Notes: generated by a model from the letters alone, not told the origin. A stretch of DNA of 49,766 nucleotides from Methanoculleus sp. SDB (GCA_001412355.1 LKUD01000048.1:1-49766); one strand, 5' to 3'. Positions 17,997 to 27,641 are shown, counted from the stretch's first letter. Translations and numbers: made by a program.

Positions 17997-19267
17997 CACA
18001 TTCCCGTCCTGTATCTCAGTATCGCGGCAATGCCGCCGAATGCGTTATAGAGCATCGATCCCTCCTCGAAATCATCCGAGATGATCTCGACGGCCGTATT
18101 GCTCTGATCCGCAAGATCCGTCAGTTCATCGATGATATCCGTCTCATCCTCAAGGAAGCGGGGAGCGCTGCATTTTTCACAGTTGCCGAACACCATATCC
18201 TTCGCGCTCTTCCCCGGCTCCATCTGGACCGTCTGCTCCTCTTCAGCCCCGCAGTTCTGGCACCTGATGCGCAGCCGCGACCTCCTGAGATTTCCGGAGA
18301 GAAGGAGGATATCGACCGCCCCGAGTTCGAGATTCTTGCGGATGCTCTCCTCCCCGTACGCGGCGAGGCCGTTTTCCTTCACGAGTTCCTTGAAGAAACG
18401 GTCCATCACGCGCTTTTCCTTCATCACCTCGACACCCCGGAGCGCCTCTTCCGCCGCATCAACGAGCTCTGCAAGCCCGCTTTCGTTTGTATAGCTCACA
18501 TCAAAGAGGCCGATAACCCGTTTCTGGATTTCGTGATGCAGAAACGCACCATCATTAAACTCCTCCTTTGTCGGCGTCGGCCCTCCGATCAGCACGCCCT
18601 TGAACCGCTCGAAAAAGTCCTTTTCGGCGAGGAATGCCTCAGAAGCACGGTCGCCGACCTTCTTGTAGAACTCGTTGATTGCGATCAGCCTCAGGCGTTG
18701 AAACCGCATCGCGGACTGACCGCCTTTACGCTGTTTGCCGGGAACCGTCGAGGTGACGCCCGATACGGGCTCGATGCGGTTGCCGCGGAGAAACCCGATA
18801 TACGCCTCGCGCCGGTCGATCACGATCAGGCCATAGACCTCCTTTTCATGGAGCATCTGCCGCAGGGGTTCGAGCTCGAAGTTCGAGCTGCACCGGTACA
18901 TGTAGAGGCCGAGGGGTTCGGGAGGTTCGACAATGGTGCATTCCAGATCGGTACGGTCGCCGCCGAGCTTGATCGTGCCGCAGAATACAGCCATACCGTT
19001 TTCCGGCGGACGGTTATAGTATTTCAGGCGGGAAAGAACGGAAGAAATTGCGCTCTGGACATTCGTCCGTGTCTGTTTGCTTTTGATATTGGCGCACTGG
19101 CCGAACTCGTCGCGCAGCTGGCCGGTAACGTCGTGAATCTGCTTGTCGGGGGGGATGTAGATCGTGATGAGTTCGGTTCCGCTCCCCTCTTTTGCCGCGA
19201 GTTTCTCGAGCGTCTTTTTGAATTCGTACCGTTTCCGGGCATCATCCATCTCTGCTGTTCCTGCCAT
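17996..19267 (-). CDS. prf1: peptide chain release factor aRF1
   Basis: A 423-residue archaeal/eukaryotic-type class 1 release factor. The NIKS stop-codon recognition motif is present (ANIKSKQTR), as is the GGQ hydrolysis motif (KGGQSAMRF). The C-terminal domain carries a four-Cys zinc pair (CQNC and CEKC), as in many archaeal aRF1. ATG 19267 is the likely start; ATG 19249 is an alternative with AGGA in front. It heads the leftward operon prf1-argS-taw1-sepS-histidine kinase, and a TATA-like ATATAATTC lies just upstream on the minus strand (about 19292-19300). Confidence 0.97.
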   Translation of the reverse strand: MAGTAEMDDARKRYEFKKTLEKLAAKEGSGTELITIYIPPDKQIHDVTGQLRDEFGQCANIKSKQTRTNVQSAISSVLSRLKYYNRPPENGMAVFCGTIKLGGDRTDLECTIVEPPEPLGLYMYRCSSNFELEPLRQMLHEKEVYGLIVIDRREAYIGFLRGNRIEPVSGVTSTVPGKQRKGGQSAMRFQRLRLIAINEFYKKVGDRASEAFLAEKDFFERFKGVLIGGPTPTKEEFNDGAFLHHEIQKRVIGLFDVSYTNESGLAELVDAAEEALRGVEVMKEKRVMDRFFKELVKENGLAAYGEESIRKNLELGAVDILLLSGNLRRSRLRIRCQNCGAEEEQTVQMEPGKSAKDMVFGNCEKCSAPRFLEDETDIIDELTDLADQSNTAVEIISDDFEEGSMLYNAFGGIAAILRYRTGM

Positions 19268-19318
19268 TCACCAGTGTCCCCATTATCCAAGAATTATATA
19301 TTATTCGGGCCTCGTCAA

Positions 19319-20182
19319 TTAAAAGGTGAGCACATCGGCCATAACCATCGCATCCACCTCGGCATTGATACCGTGCGTGCCGTTGAAGGCAACGAAGTCC
19401 TTCGGTTCACGGGCATGGTTAAAGAGCGCCATGCCGGAGGAATAAGGGATCACCGTGTCGTCCACGGCATGGTAGACGCGAACGGGCCGCGGCGTGATGT
19501 ACCCGACTGCGATATCAGGGTCGATACTTGCGATAAACAGGCGCGAATCGCCTTCGAACTGCTCTGAAGCCCCGCCGTAGCCGGAGGTCGAGATCCCGTA
19601 CCATCCGGCGAAGTCCCGATCCGCCGCAACCGCGAGCACGGTATAGCACCCGCCATTACTCGATCCCATGGCATATACGGGAACACCGTACCGCTCGCCG
19701 AGCATTTCCCGCGCAATGATACAATCGGTCACCACCCGGTAGACCTGCGGCCATTTTCCCTCCCTGTACAGCGCAAAGTCGCGCTGGAGGTCAAACGAAT
19801 ACCCCGGCGTTTCATCGCCGTTCCCGCGGGGGTCGATCACGCAGAACGCAATCCCCGACGCGGCATACGTCTCCGCCCGTTCGAGATGGGCGGCCGCCTT
19901 CACGCCCGCTCCCGGGACGAAAACAATTGCCGCCACCGGATCCTCCGGCGCCGCGAGGAGTGCGGAGACCGGTCCCCCCGGATTGGCGAAGATGATGCGG
20001 CTTACCGTGATACCGCCGCTCCGGTCCAGAGCCGTCTCCGTATACTCGGGAGGGACCGCTTTTATGATCAGGCGCCCGTCCTCACCGAGCAGGTAGGACG
20101 CCTGCGGCGCCCCGGGTGCCGAACACCCGGCCGCGGCGCAGAGGACGGCTATGCAGAAGAGAAGGGTGAAGAGTGTGCGCAC
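19319..20182 (-). CDS. alpha/beta-hydrolase lipoprotein
   Basis: A protein of 287 residues. I start it at GTG 20182 because GAGGTG (overlapping the Nudix stop) is six bases upstream and the result begins directly with a signal peptide; a longer frame from GTG 20198-20200 is possible. Lipobox AAGC gives lipid Cys20. The hydrolase fold shows the oxyanion strand FVPGAGVKAAAH, nucleophile Ser in MGSSNGG, acid Asp in AVDDTVIP and His in NGTHGI. It should be an extracytoplasmic esterase or peptidase-like enzyme; substrate unknown. It is the last gene of the que operon. Confidence 0.87.
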   Translation of the reverse strand: MRTLFTLLFCIAVLCAAAGCSAPGAPQASYLLGEDGRLIIKAVPPEYTETALDRSGGITVSRIIFANPGGPVSALLAAPEDPVAAIVFVPGAGVKAAAHLERAETYAASGIAFCVIDPRGNGDETPGYSFDLQRDFALYREGKWPQVYRVVTDCIIAREMLGERYGVPVYAMGSSNGGCYTVLAVAADRDFAGWYGISTSGYGGASEQFEGDSRLFIASIDPDIAVGYITPRPVRVYHAVDDTVIPYSSGMALFNHAREPKDFVAFNGTHGINAEVDAMVMADVLTF

Positions 20183-20187
20183 TGCCC

Positions 20188-20685
20188 TCACCTCAGGCAC
20201 CGGTATGCAAGGCAGATGGTCTTTGCATCGACGATGCTCCCGTCCTCGATCATGCTGTGCACCTCATCGCGTGACACGCGCACCACTTCGATCATCTCGT
20301 CCTCGTCAGGCATATGCGCATCCGAGGGACACAAGCCTGACGCTTCGAAGAGGTAGATCACCTCGTCGGTGTACCCGGGCGTCGTGTAAATGCTTCCTTT
20401 CGGTTCGATCACGGTGGCAGCCAGCCCCGTCTCTTCGATGAGCTCCCGACGGGCAGTCGCCTCGGGGGTCTCTCCCGCGTCCATCGTGCCTGCCGGCGCC
20501 TCATAGATCCACCGGCCTATCGCATGCCGGTACTGGCGGATCAGCACGCATTCATCCTCCTCGCACGGCAGGATGGCGACCGCCTTTCCCGGCCGGACCA
20601 CGATTCGCTCCTTCGTCCTGCCGGACGGGAGGTACACGTTCGTTTTCTCTATCACCATTCGCCTGCCGCGATATATCTCCGCCAC
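20188..20685 (-). CDS. Nudix hydrolase (ADP-ribose pyrophosphatase-like)
   Basis: A 165-residue protein with a full Nudix box: Gly in AGTMDAGE, then ARRELIEETGL, matching G-x5-E-x7-REUxEExGU. The preceding strands (ECVLIRQYRHAIGRWIYEAPAG) are typical of ADP-sugar pyrophosphatases (NudF type), which split ADP-ribose to AMP and ribose phosphate. The start is GTG 20685; ATG 20658 is possible. It follows queC by 5 bp and overlaps the upstream signals of the hydrolase gene. Cytoplasmic. Substrate is inferred from family resemblance. Confidence 0.9.
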   Translation of the reverse strand: MAEIYRGRRMVIEKTNVYLPSGRTKERIVVRPGKAVAILPCEEDECVLIRQYRHAIGRWIYEAPAGTMDAGETPEATARRELIEETGLAATVIEPKGSIYTTPGYTDEVIYLFEASGLCPSDAHMPDEDEMIEVVRVSRDEVHSMIEDGSIVDAKTICLAYRCLR

Positions 20686-20690
20686 TGGAA

Positions 20691-21359
20691 TCAGTCCCCG
20701 TACTCGATCGGGTCCGGTACTCCGGCTTCCCTGAACGCCTGCAGCCGGTAGTAGCAGGAGTCACACTTCCCGCACGCAGGCGCGTTGCTCCGGTAGCAGG
20801 ACCAGGTATTCCCGTAGGGCACCCCGAGGGCAAGCCCGCGCCTGATAATAGCGGTCTTATTCATGTGCACGAACGGCGACATCAGCCGGATGCGGGTGTC
20901 GTCGGCCGTCCCGGTATCGATGACGCGCTGAAATGCCTCGACGAACTCGGGCCGGCAGTCCGGGTATCCCGCATAATCCGACGCCTGTACTCCGATGAAG
21001 ATCGCCCCGGCGCCGGAGGCCTCGGCATAACTCGTTGCGATCGAGAGCAGGTTTGCATTCCGGAACGGCACGTACGTAGCGGGGATTCCTTCGGCGTTCC
21101 CGTCATGATCACCCACGGTGAGCGACCGGTCGGTCAGGCTGCTCTTCCCGAACCTGAGCAGATGCTCAAGCGTGATTTCCACGTAATCAACAGCGCCCAG
21201 TTTTTCTGCGATGATCCGGGCGCATTCGCGCTCCTTCGTCTCGGTCAGCTGTCCGTAGCTCACATGAAGGCCGCAGATAGCATATCCCATATCCCGTGCG
21301 ACATAGGCGGCCGTCGTCGAATCCATCCCGCCCGAAAGGAGGCATACCGCCGTAGGCAT
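20691..21359 (-). CDS. queC: 7-cyano-7-deazaguanine (preQ0) synthase
   Basis: A 222-residue enzyme of the PP-loop ATPase group that turns 7-carboxy-7-deazaguanine into preQ0 with ATP and ammonia. The PP-loop is LLSGGMDSTTA; the C-terminal zinc site is CYRSNAPACGKCDSC. ATG 21359 shares one base with the queE TGA and has GGGGTGAAG in front. In archaea preQ0 is inserted at G15 of tRNA and made into archaeosine. Confidence 0.96.
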   Translation of the reverse strand: MPTAVCLLSGGMDSTTAAYVARDMGYAICGLHVSYGQLTETKERECARIIAEKLGAVDYVEITLEHLLRFGKSSLTDRSLTVGDHDGNAEGIPATYVPFRNANLLSIATSYAEASGAGAIFIGVQASDYAGYPDCRPEFVEAFQRVIDTGTADDTRIRLMSPFVHMNKTAIIRRGLALGVPYGNTWSCYRSNAPACGKCDSCYYRLQAFREAGVPDPIEYGD

Positions 21360-21967
21360 CACTTCACCCCGATGCATTTGTGCAGCTGCAGCTGGAACCG
21401 GGCGGGGATATTATGGGTGATGAGAAACTCGGCAATGGCGCCGGCATCGCTCCCCTCAACGGGAGAGATAAATACCTCCCCCCGTACCGGAAACCGTGCC
21501 AGGATCTTCCGCGCATAGGCGCAGTCACGTTCATCGGCGACGACAAACTTAACGGAATCCTCGCTCCTGATAAATTCAAGCAGCGTCAGATTGCTCTTTT
21601 CTCCGGACGACGGGCATTTCACGTCCATGCAGATCGAGGCGAAACGCTGGAACGGGCGGAAGTCAATCGTGCCGTTCGTCTCGATTTCGACCGTCTTGGA
21701 TGCCATATGGAGGCGGCGGATCAGCGAGAGCAGCTCCTCCCCCTGCAGTAGCGGTTCGCCGCCCGTGATGCAGAAATGATCCCCCGTCAGGCGCCAAGCA
21801 TAATCGAGAATGGCATCGATTTCCGCCTCTTTTCCCTCTTCTTTCGCGTACGGCGTATCGCACCATGCGCAGTCGAGGTTGCAGCCCGCAAGCCGGATAA
21901 AGATGCAGGGACGTCCCTGGTTTCGTCCTTCGCCCTGAAGGCTCTTGAATATCTCACAGATCTTCAT
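21359..21967 (-). CDS. queE: 7-carboxy-7-deazaguanine synthase
   Basis: A 202-residue radical SAM enzyme. Starting at ATG 21967 gives the family N terminus MKICEIFKSLQGEG and a 14-bp overlap with queD. The cluster motif is CNLDCAWC, the standard CxxxCxxC spacing, followed by ITGGEPLLQ. It converts 6-carboxytetrahydropterin, the QueD product, to 7-carboxy-7-deazaguanine for QueC. Confidence 0.95.
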   Translation of the reverse strand: MKICEIFKSLQGEGRNQGRPCIFIRLAGCNLDCAWCDTPYAKEEGKEAEIDAILDYAWRLTGDHFCITGGEPLLQGEELLSLIRRLHMASKTVEIETNGTIDFRPFQRFASICMDVKCPSSGEKSNLTLLEFIRSEDSVKFVVADERDCAYARKILARFPVRGEVFISPVEGSDAGAIAEFLITHNIPARFQLQLHKCIGVK

Positions 21968-22367
21968 GACTAAACTCGGCATAGCAGCTCGTTGATTCCC
22001 AGACACGGATTTTACGTATGCGTGCAGGAGTACCCGCTCCCGCACACGCTTCCGTTATCTGCCCCGCAAGCAGGGCGGCGAGATGTTCGCTCGTCGGATC
22101 CCCGTCAGTGGTCACGACTTCCTGAAACTGCGAAAGGCACGCAGCCATCGGATCTTCGCGGTTGAGGATGACCTGGTGGTCATACCGGTGCACGACGTCC
22201 TTAATGAGATTATAATCCACGAGTATGCCGCTTTCGGAGTCCACGTCCCCGTCCATCCATACCTCAACCCGCCACTGGTGGCCGTGGAGCCGGTAGCATT
22301 TCCCCTTATAATGGAAAAGCCGGTGACTGGCCTCGAAAAATACCTCCTTGTAGATACGGGTCGTCAT
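21954..22367 (-). CDS. queD: 6-carboxytetrahydropterin synthase
   Basis: A 137-residue member of the PTPS/QueD family. Zinc-ligand histidines appear in FEASHRLFHY and LHGHQWRVEV, with the catalytic-type Cys in GKCYRLHGH. ATG 22367 gives a normal N terminus; the longer frame upstream has an unlikely Pro/Gly-rich leader. It is the first gene of queD-queE-queC, and starts preQ0 synthesis from dihydroneopterin triphosphate. No strong ribosome site is seen. Confidence 0.95.
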   Translation of the reverse strand: MTTRIYKEVFFEASHRLFHYKGKCYRLHGHQWRVEVWMDGDVDSESGILVDYNLIKDVVHRYDHQVILNREDPMAACLSQFQEVVTTDGDPTSEHLAALLAGQITEACAGAGTPARIRKIRVWESTSCYAEFSHEDL

Positions 22368-22805
22368 CGGTACAGCATTTGCATCCGCAGGCTTATAATC
22401 ATCGGGGAGACCCGGCCCGGAGCCTGCGGGCACAGGCACCGCACACCGGTGCAGGGAGGAGGATCACGTCCGTCGCCACTTTCCCGGCACCGGATGAATT
22501 CATCGATGTACTCTGCGGGCGTGAAAGAGAAGAAAGACCTGCCGGATCACTCCAGAACGGGAGACGAGTATTTAATACGCCGGGACGCGAAGTATAATAG
22601 CCAGAAATCTGATATACGGTGGCCGCGGCGGAGAGGGATCCGGGGCGAATGCCCCCTGTTTCTGCCAGAAACCCGGAAAGTCCGGCAGATCCTGCGAACG
22701 GGCAGAATACTCTCAGCCACAATATATATATCAATTTCGCGCGTTAGTTAATAGCACAAAGAGGCTAGCCCATCACGCTATAAACCAACTTTGCGAGGGT
22801 ATCCA
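22368..22805. other. 438-bp divergent intergenic region, no gene found
   Basis: Short frames on both strands here have no domain-like sequence. A TATA-like inverted repeat GTATTTAATAC stands at 22568-22578, more than 220 bp from rps12, so it might serve an unannotated transcript. The clear ribosomal-gene TATA box is at 22721-22732. No tRNA-like fold was found by eye. Confidence 0.5.
22721..22732 (+). promoter_or_regulatory. TATA box of the rps12-rps7-fusA operon
   Basis: The alternating AT run AATATATATATC fits the archaeal TATA consensus. Transcription would begin about 25 bases on, near 22755, leaving a leader of roughly 50 bases before the rps12 ATG, which has GAGGGT at 22795-22800. Confidence 0.6.
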
Positions 22806-23234
22806 ATGGGAAATGGAAAATTTGCAGCCAGAAAATGTCAGCGCAACGCCAAAAATTCCAGGTGGCGCGACGTTAATTATTCACGCCGGGCGCTGGGACT
22901 CGACATAAAGTCCGATCCGCTCGAAGGAGCGCCACAGGCGCGTGGCATCGTCCTCGAGAAGGTCGGTGTCGAAGCGAAGCAGCCGAACTCGGCAATCCGG
23001 AAGTGCGTGCGCGTGCAGCTGATTAAAAACGGCCGCCAGGTGACGGCTTTCGCTGTCGGAGACGGTGCGATCAACTTCATTGACGAACACGATGAGGTCA
23101 CCATCGAGGGGATCGGCGGACGTCTCGGCCGATCGAAGGGTGACATTCCCGGGGTCAGGTTCCAGGTGACCGAGGTTAATAACGTCTGCCTTCACGAAAT
23201 GGTCATTGGCCGGAAAGAGAAACCGCGGAGGTAA
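22806..23234 (+). CDS. rps12: 30S ribosomal protein uS12
   Basis: A 142-residue ribosomal protein, the usual archaeal length. Conserved parts include [15 protein letters not shown] and [10 protein letters not shown], which lie at the decoding centre. ATG 22806 is chosen over an in-frame TTG at 22791, because it gives the family N terminus ([10 protein letters not shown]) and stands behind GAGGG. First gene of the rps12-rps7-fusA cluster. Confidence 0.98.
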   Translation: MGNGKFAARKCQRNAKNSRWRDVNYSRRALGLDIKSDPLEGAPQARGIVLEKVGVEAKQPNSAIRKCVRVQLIKNGRQVTAFAVGDGAINFIDEHDEVTIEGIGGRLGRSKGDIPGVRFQVTEVNNVCLHEMVIGRKEKPRR

Positions 23235-23240
23235 TTGGGA

Positions 23241-23861
23241 ATGACAGATGCAGAAAGCGCTGCAGTCACTGCAGCAGAAGAAACCGGTGAAGCACGGGCA
23301 GCTCACCTGCTTTTCAACAAGTGGGACCTCTCCGAAGTGGAGATCAAAGATCCCGGCCTTATCCGGTATGTCAACATTCACTCCATGATCGTTCCCCATT
23401 CATGCGGGAAGCTTGCCGGCACCCAGTTTGCCAAAAGCGAGATGCTGATCGTGGAGCGGCTCATCAACAAACTGATGCAGACCGAACACAATACCGGGAA
23501 AAAAGAGCTTGTTATCCGGATTGTCAAGGATGCCTTTGAAATCATCAATAAAAAGACGAAGCGCAACCCCGTCGAGGTGCTCGTGGAGGCAATTTCAAAC
23601 ACAGGGCCCCGCGAAGAGAGCGTCCGGCTCAAGTACGGTGGCATAAACGTACCGAAATCGGTTGACACGGCACCCCAGCGGCGTGTAGACTCCGCACTTA
23701 CCTTCATCGCCCGTGGCGTGCGCAACGCGTCGCACAAGAAGAAGAAACCGGTGGCAGCAGTCCTTGCCGATGAACTCATCGCGGCGGCAGGCGGAGATTC
23801 GCGCTGCTTCTCGGTCAGCAAGAAGGAAGAGCGCGAGCGTGTGGCAAAATCCGCCCGATAA
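23241..23861 (+). CDS. rps7: 30S ribosomal protein uS7
   Basis: A 206-residue ribosomal protein. Family stretches: [44 protein letters not shown] and the C-terminal [13 protein letters not shown]. It nucleates assembly of the 30S head by binding 16S rRNA. ATG 23241, ten bases after GGAGG (23227-23231). A T-run (23864-23872) separates it from fusA and could thin out downstream transcription. Confidence 0.98.
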   Translation: MTDAESAAVTAAEETGEARAAHLLFNKWDLSEVEIKDPGLIRYVNIHSMIVPHSCGKLAGTQFAKSEMLIVERLINKLMQTEHNTGKKELVIRIVKDAFEIINKKTKRNPVEVLVEAISNTGPREESVRLKYGGINVPKSVDTAPQRRVDSALTFIARGVRNASHKKKKPVAAVLADELIAAAGGDSRCFSVSKKEERERVAKSAR

Positions 23862-23882
23862 TCCTTTTTTTTGGTGTTTCAC

Positions 23883-26075
23883 ATGACCAGACGGAAAAAG
23901 ATGGTAGAACGGGTCACGACACTGATGGACAAGCCTGAGCACATCAGGAACATCGGAATCGTCGCCCACATCGATCACGGAAAAACCACGCTCTCCGACA
24001 ACCTGCTCGCCGGAGCGGGCATGATTTCCGAGGAGCTGGCGGGCAGACAGCCCTTTATGGACTCGGACGAGGAGGAACAGGCCCGCGGTATCACGATTGA
24101 CTCGAGCAATGTCTCGATGGTGCACGAATATGGCGGCGAGGAGTACCTCATCAACATGATTGACACTCCCGGTCACGTCGACTTCGGTGGAGATGTCACC
24201 CGTGCAATGCGTGCCGTGGACGGCGCCGTTGTTCTCGTGGATGCAGTCGAGGGCACGATGCCCCAGACCGAGACCGTTCTCCGGCAGGCGCTGAAAGAGG
24301 GGGTCCGCCCCGTTCTCTTCATCAATAAGGTTGATCGTCTCATCAATGAGCTCAGGGTCGATGAGACCGAAATGCAGATTCGCCTTGGAAAGGTCATCGA
24401 CAAAGTGAACAAGCTCATCAGAGGCATGAACGAGGAGCGGTACAAGGCCGGCTGGAAGCTCGATGCCGCAAACGGCACCGTCGCCTTCGGGTCCGCGCTC
24501 TATAACTGGGCGGTCTCCGCCCCGTACATGCAGAAGAGCGGGGTATCGTTCAAGGACGTGTATGAGAAGTGCACGTCGGGCGATATGAAGTGGCTCGCAA
24601 AGAACAGCCCCCTCTCCGATGTCGTCCTCGATATGGTCGTCCGCCAGCTCCCGAATCCGCTCGACGCCCAGAAACGCCGCGTCAACATTATCTGGCACGG
24701 GGACAAGACGACGAAGGAAGGGACTGCGATGCTCAACTGCGATCCGGAAGGACCTGTTCAGCTGATGGTCACCGACATCTCTTTCGATCCGCACGCCGGC
24801 GAAGTCGCCACCGGGCGTCTCTTCTCGGGCACGCTCCGTCGCGGGACGGAAACCTACGTGATGGGGACCGCGATGCGCGCCAACCGTCTTGCCAGTGTCG
24901 GCATCTTCATGGGCGCCGAGAGGATCGAAGTTGATGCGCTGCCTGCGGGTAATATTGCCGCCGTAACGGGGCTGAAGGATGCCATCGTCGGGTCGACGGT
25001 GAGCTCGCTCATGGAGGTGACGCCGTTTGAGTCGCTGAAGCACTACAGCGAGCCTGTCATGACAGTCGCCGTGGAAGCGAAGAACATGAAGGATCTCCCC
25101 AAGCTCGTCACCGTTCTCCGTCAGGTCGCCAAGGAAGACCCGACGGTGCAGGTCACCATCAACGAGGAGACCGGCGAGCACCTGATCTCGGGCATGGGCG
25201 AACTGCACCTCGAGATCATCACGGGCCGTATCAAGCGTGACAAGGGTGTTGAGATCATCACCTCGCCGCCGATTGTGGTGTACCGCGAGACCGTCACCAG
25301 GACGGCAGGTCCCGTCGAAGGAAAGTCGCCGAACCGCCACAACCGGTTCTACATCGAGCTCGAGCCGCTGGACCCCGCGATCGTAAAGCTGATCAAGGAC
25401 GGCGAAATTTCAATGAACCTGCCTGCCCTCGAACGCAGGGACGCGCTGGTCGCCGCCGGCATGAACAAGGACGAAGCGAAGAATGTCAAGGCGATCCAGG
25501 ACACCAACATGTTCATCGACATGACGAAGGGTATCCAGTACCTGAATGAAACGATGGAACTGGTATTCGAAGGCTGGCGCGAAGCACTCGCCGGCGGCCC
25601 GCTCGCCGACGAACAGGTCCAGAACCTGAAAATCCGCCTTGTCGATGTGAAGCTCCACGAGGACGCAATCCACCGCGGCCCCGCCCAGGTCATCCCTGCG
25701 GTACGCGCGGCAGTCAAGGCCGGCATCCTTCTGGCGGGGGACACCCTGCTCGAGCCGATCCAGCACATCCAGATCACCGTCCCGCAGGACCACATGGGCA
25801 GTGCGACAGGCCAGATCCAGGGACGCCGCGGCCAGGTGCTGGACATGCAGTCGGAGGGCGACACCATCACGGTTATCGGCAATGCTCCGGTGGCAGAGCT
25901 CTTCGGGTTTGCAGGCGATGTCCGTTCCGCAACCGAGGGACGTGCCATGTGGAGTACCGAATTCGTCGGGTTCGAGACGGTGCCCGCCGGTATGCTCAAC
26001 GATGTGGTGCGGGAAATCCGTAAACGCAAGGGCTTAAAAGACCAGATCCCAAAGCCGGAAGATTATCTGGCGTAG
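23883..26075 (+). CDS. fusA: translation elongation factor aEF-2
   Basis: A 730-residue translocase GTPase. G1 is [10 protein letters not shown]2 lies in [10 protein letters not shown]3 is DTPGHVD and G4 is NKVD. Domain IV contains [13 protein letters not shown], whose second His is the diphthamide site of archaeal and eukaryotic EF-2. ATG 23883 gives the archaeal N terminus [11 protein letters not shown]. It catalyses movement of tRNA and mRNA on the ribosome. Complete and normal in length. Confidence 0.98.
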   Translation: MTRRKKMVERVTTLMDKPEHIRNIGIVAHIDHGKTTLSDNLLAGAGMISEELAGRQPFMDSDEEEQARGITIDSSNVSMVHEYGGEEYLINMIDTPGHVDFGGDVTRAMRAVDGAVVLVDAVEGTMPQTETVLRQALKEGVRPVLFINKVDRLINELRVDETEMQIRLGKVIDKVNKLIRGMNEERYKAGWKLDAANGTVAFGSALYNWAVSAPYMQKSGVSFKDVYEKCTSGDMKWLAKNSPLSDVVLDMVVRQLPNPLDAQKRRVNIIWHGDKTTKEGTAMLNCDPEGPVQLMVTDISFDPHAGEVATGRLFSGTLRRGTETYVMGTAMRANRLASVGIFMGAERIEVDALPAGNIAAVTGLKDAIVGSTVSSLMEVTPFESLKHYSEPVMTVAVEAKNMKDLPKLVTVLRQVAKEDPTVQVTINEETGEHLISGMGELHLEIITGRIKRDKGVEIITSPPIVVYRETVTRTAGPVEGKSPNRHNRFYIELEPLDPAIVKLIKDGEISMNLPALERRDALVAAGMNKDEAKNVKAIQDTNMFIDMTKGIQYLNETMELVFEGWREALAGGPLADEQVQNLKIRLVDVKLHEDAIHRGPAQVIPAVRAAVKAGILLAGDTLLEPIQHIQITVPQDHMGSATGQIQGRRGQVLDMQSEGDTITVIGNAPVAELFGFAGDVRSATEGRAMWSTEFVGFETVPAGMLNDVVREIRKRKGLKDQIPKPEDYLA

Positions 26076-26084
26076 ATACCCCCC

Positions 26085-26104
26085 AATTTTCAGAATATTT
26101 TTTT
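26085..26104 (+). terminator. T-rich terminator after fusA
   Basis: Ten bases past the fusA stop, a TTTT run and then a seven-T run (26098-26104) follow. T-tracts without a strong hairpin are a common archaeal termination signal. A small perfect stem CCCTGA/TCAGGG (26138-26152) lies further on. Confidence 0.5.
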
Positions 26105-26295
26105 ACGCCTCCGCCACCAGAGAGCGGACTCCAGAATCCCTGACCTTCAGGGTGCGCGGCACCGGGGACCTGATGCTGTCCGCCGGAAAAAATGCGGAAA
26201 AACCAACCGCTCCTCACCGGTACAGGTTCCCTGAATCAGACTTCAAATGGTAATTCCGGGCATTATTACATAGAAAAGAGCCAATCCTGGGGATA

Positions 26296-26356
26296 ATGAT
26301 AATCTGATAAATATATCCTCTATGATAAATCGCTTAAATAACCGTAAATGATAATC
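26296..26356 (+). promoter_or_regulatory. three ATGATAA(A)TC boxes at exact 26-bp spacing
   Basis: ATGATAATC at 26296-26304, ATGATAAATC at 26322-26331 and ATGATAATC at 26348-26356 begin exactly 26 bp apart. All lie upstream of the TATA box (TTTTTATAC, 26369-26377) of the HTH-PAS gene that starts at 26399; relative to that ATG they begin at about -103, -77 and -51. A looser copy (TGATAAATA) begins at 26305. The spacing is about 2.5 helical turns. The remainder of the 26105-26398 gap has no gene. Function as an operator set is inferred. Confidence 0.55.
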
Positions 26357-26398
26357 ACAAGAGAATCATTTTTATACGTAGACGCTGTTGAATTAATT

Positions 26399-27598
26399 AT
26401 GGTCGCGGACCATAAGGATTACTCAGCAATACTGGACGTTTTACGGGCAAATCCACGAGGCATGTCGGTCACGCAGATCGCCGAGGCGATTGGTATGAAC
26501 CGCATTTCCGTGGCGAGATATCTTGACGTGCTCCGCACGTCGGGGCAGGTGGACATGGAGCCGTACGGACAGGCGAAGGTCTATTACCTCTCCCAGAGGG
26601 TGCCCATCTCGGCGATGCTCAATTTTTCTTCAGATATGGTTGTCGTTCTCTCAAAAGAGCAGAGAATCGTGGATGTAAATACGAACTTTGTGCGCCTCTT
26701 CAATACGACCCGGGAAAAGATGCTCGATAAACCCATCCATAACATTCTTCACCCCGTCTCCCCGGATCTCAGCATCCAGAAGAGGATAGACAGCGCCCTT
26801 GAGGGTGAGGAGGTTATCGAGGAGATCCGCATCCTGAAAGAGGACGAGGAGCTTTTTTTCCGGATGAAGATTGTCCCGACGGCATTTACGGACGGATCGC
26901 CCGGCATTACCATTCTCCTTGAGGACATCACCGAACAGAAGCGATCGATGGATGCCCTGATCGAGAGCGAGAAGAAATTCCGGATGCTCTTCAACAATGC
27001 AAACGACTCGATCATCCTCCATGCCATTACGGACGACGGACATACGGCAGGGTTTATTGAAGTCAACGATGTTGCATGCGAAAAACTCGGCTATACGCGG
27101 GAAGCACTGCTTCAGATGACTCTCGAAGGGATTACCGCAGCCGAAAGCCTTGAGCTCTACCCGGAAATTCTGGACAGGATCTTCCGCGTCGGGCATGCCA
27201 CGTTCGAAGAGATACAGCTCAGGAAGGACGGCACCCACATCCCTGTCGAGACGAGTACGCACCTCTTCGAACTGAATCAGAGGCTGGTAATGATCGCCAT
27301 CTCGCGCGACATCACCGAGCGGAAGGAGATGCAACGGCTTGAACGCGAGGCGTTCAAGCAGATCGAGAAGAATCTTGCACAGTTTGCCACGCTCACGAAC
27401 CATATCAGAAATCCGCTGTCGGTCATCGTCGCATACGAGGACATGCTCCCCGGTGAGGCCAGTGAAAAAATCCTCGAGCAGGCACGCATCATCAATGACA
27501 TCCTCACCCAGCTCGACTGCGGATGGCTCGACTCCATGGAAATGCGCGACTTCCTGAAACGTCGCTATCAATTGTTTGAAGAATTCACCGAATCCTGA
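26399..27598 (+). CDS. HTH-PAS-PAS regulator with kinase-like H-box but no ATPase domain
   Basis: A protein of 399 residues. I start at ATG 26399: a TATA box is centred 26 bp upstream, so the message would be leaderless, and the paralogue at 29935-31446 has the same N-terminal layout. An earlier ATG (26348) is inside the operator-like boxes. Residues about 5-60 are a helix-turn-helix (MSVTQIAEAIGMNRISVARYL). Two PAS/PAC sensor domains follow, at about 75-185 and 185-312. The end has an H-box-like helix (LTNHIRNPLSVIVAY) but stops before any N, G1 or G2 box. It is therefore likely a one-component transcription regulator with a vestigial dimerisation helix. Ligand unknown; no heme or flavin site can be assigned. 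Confidence 0.85.
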   Translation: MVADHKDYSAILDVLRANPRGMSVTQIAEAIGMNRISVARYLDVLRTSGQVDMEPYGQAKVYYLSQRVPISAMLNFSSDMVVVLSKEQRIVDVNTNFVRLFNTTREKMLDKPIHNILHPVSPDLSIQKRIDSALEGEEVIEEIRILKEDEELFFRMKIVPTAFTDGSPGITILLEDITEQKRSMDALIESEKKFRMLFNNANDSIILHAITDDGHTAGFIEVNDVACEKLGYTREALLQMTLEGITAAESLELYPEILDRIFRVGHATFEEIQLRKDGTHIPVETSTHLFELNQRLVMIAISRDITERKEMQRLEREAFKQIEKNLAQFATLTNHIRNPLSVIVAYEDMLPGEASEKILEQARIINDILTQLDCGWLDSMEMRDFLKRRYQLFEEFTES

Positions 27599-27600
27599 GA

Positions 27601-27641
27601 GCGGGCGGAAATACCCGCACCCGGGCTTTTTCTTTTTATTT
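27601..27641 (+). terminator. hairpin plus T-tract terminator
   Basis: Arms GCGGG (27601-27605) and CCCGC (27614-27618) can pair, and a T-rich run (CTTTTTCTTTTTATTT) follows from about 27626. It is three bases past the HTH-PAS stop codon and resembles an intrinsic terminator. Confidence 0.55.

Noticed and set aside
23595-25340. A 581-codon open frame on the minus strand
   Set aside because: It mirrors fusA and the end of rps7 in codon register; those are certain genes.
26138-26152. Small perfect hairpin CCCTGA-CCT-TCAGGG as an RNA gene
   Set aside because: Only six base pairs, no further structure around it and no adjacent T-run; at most a secondary termination aid.
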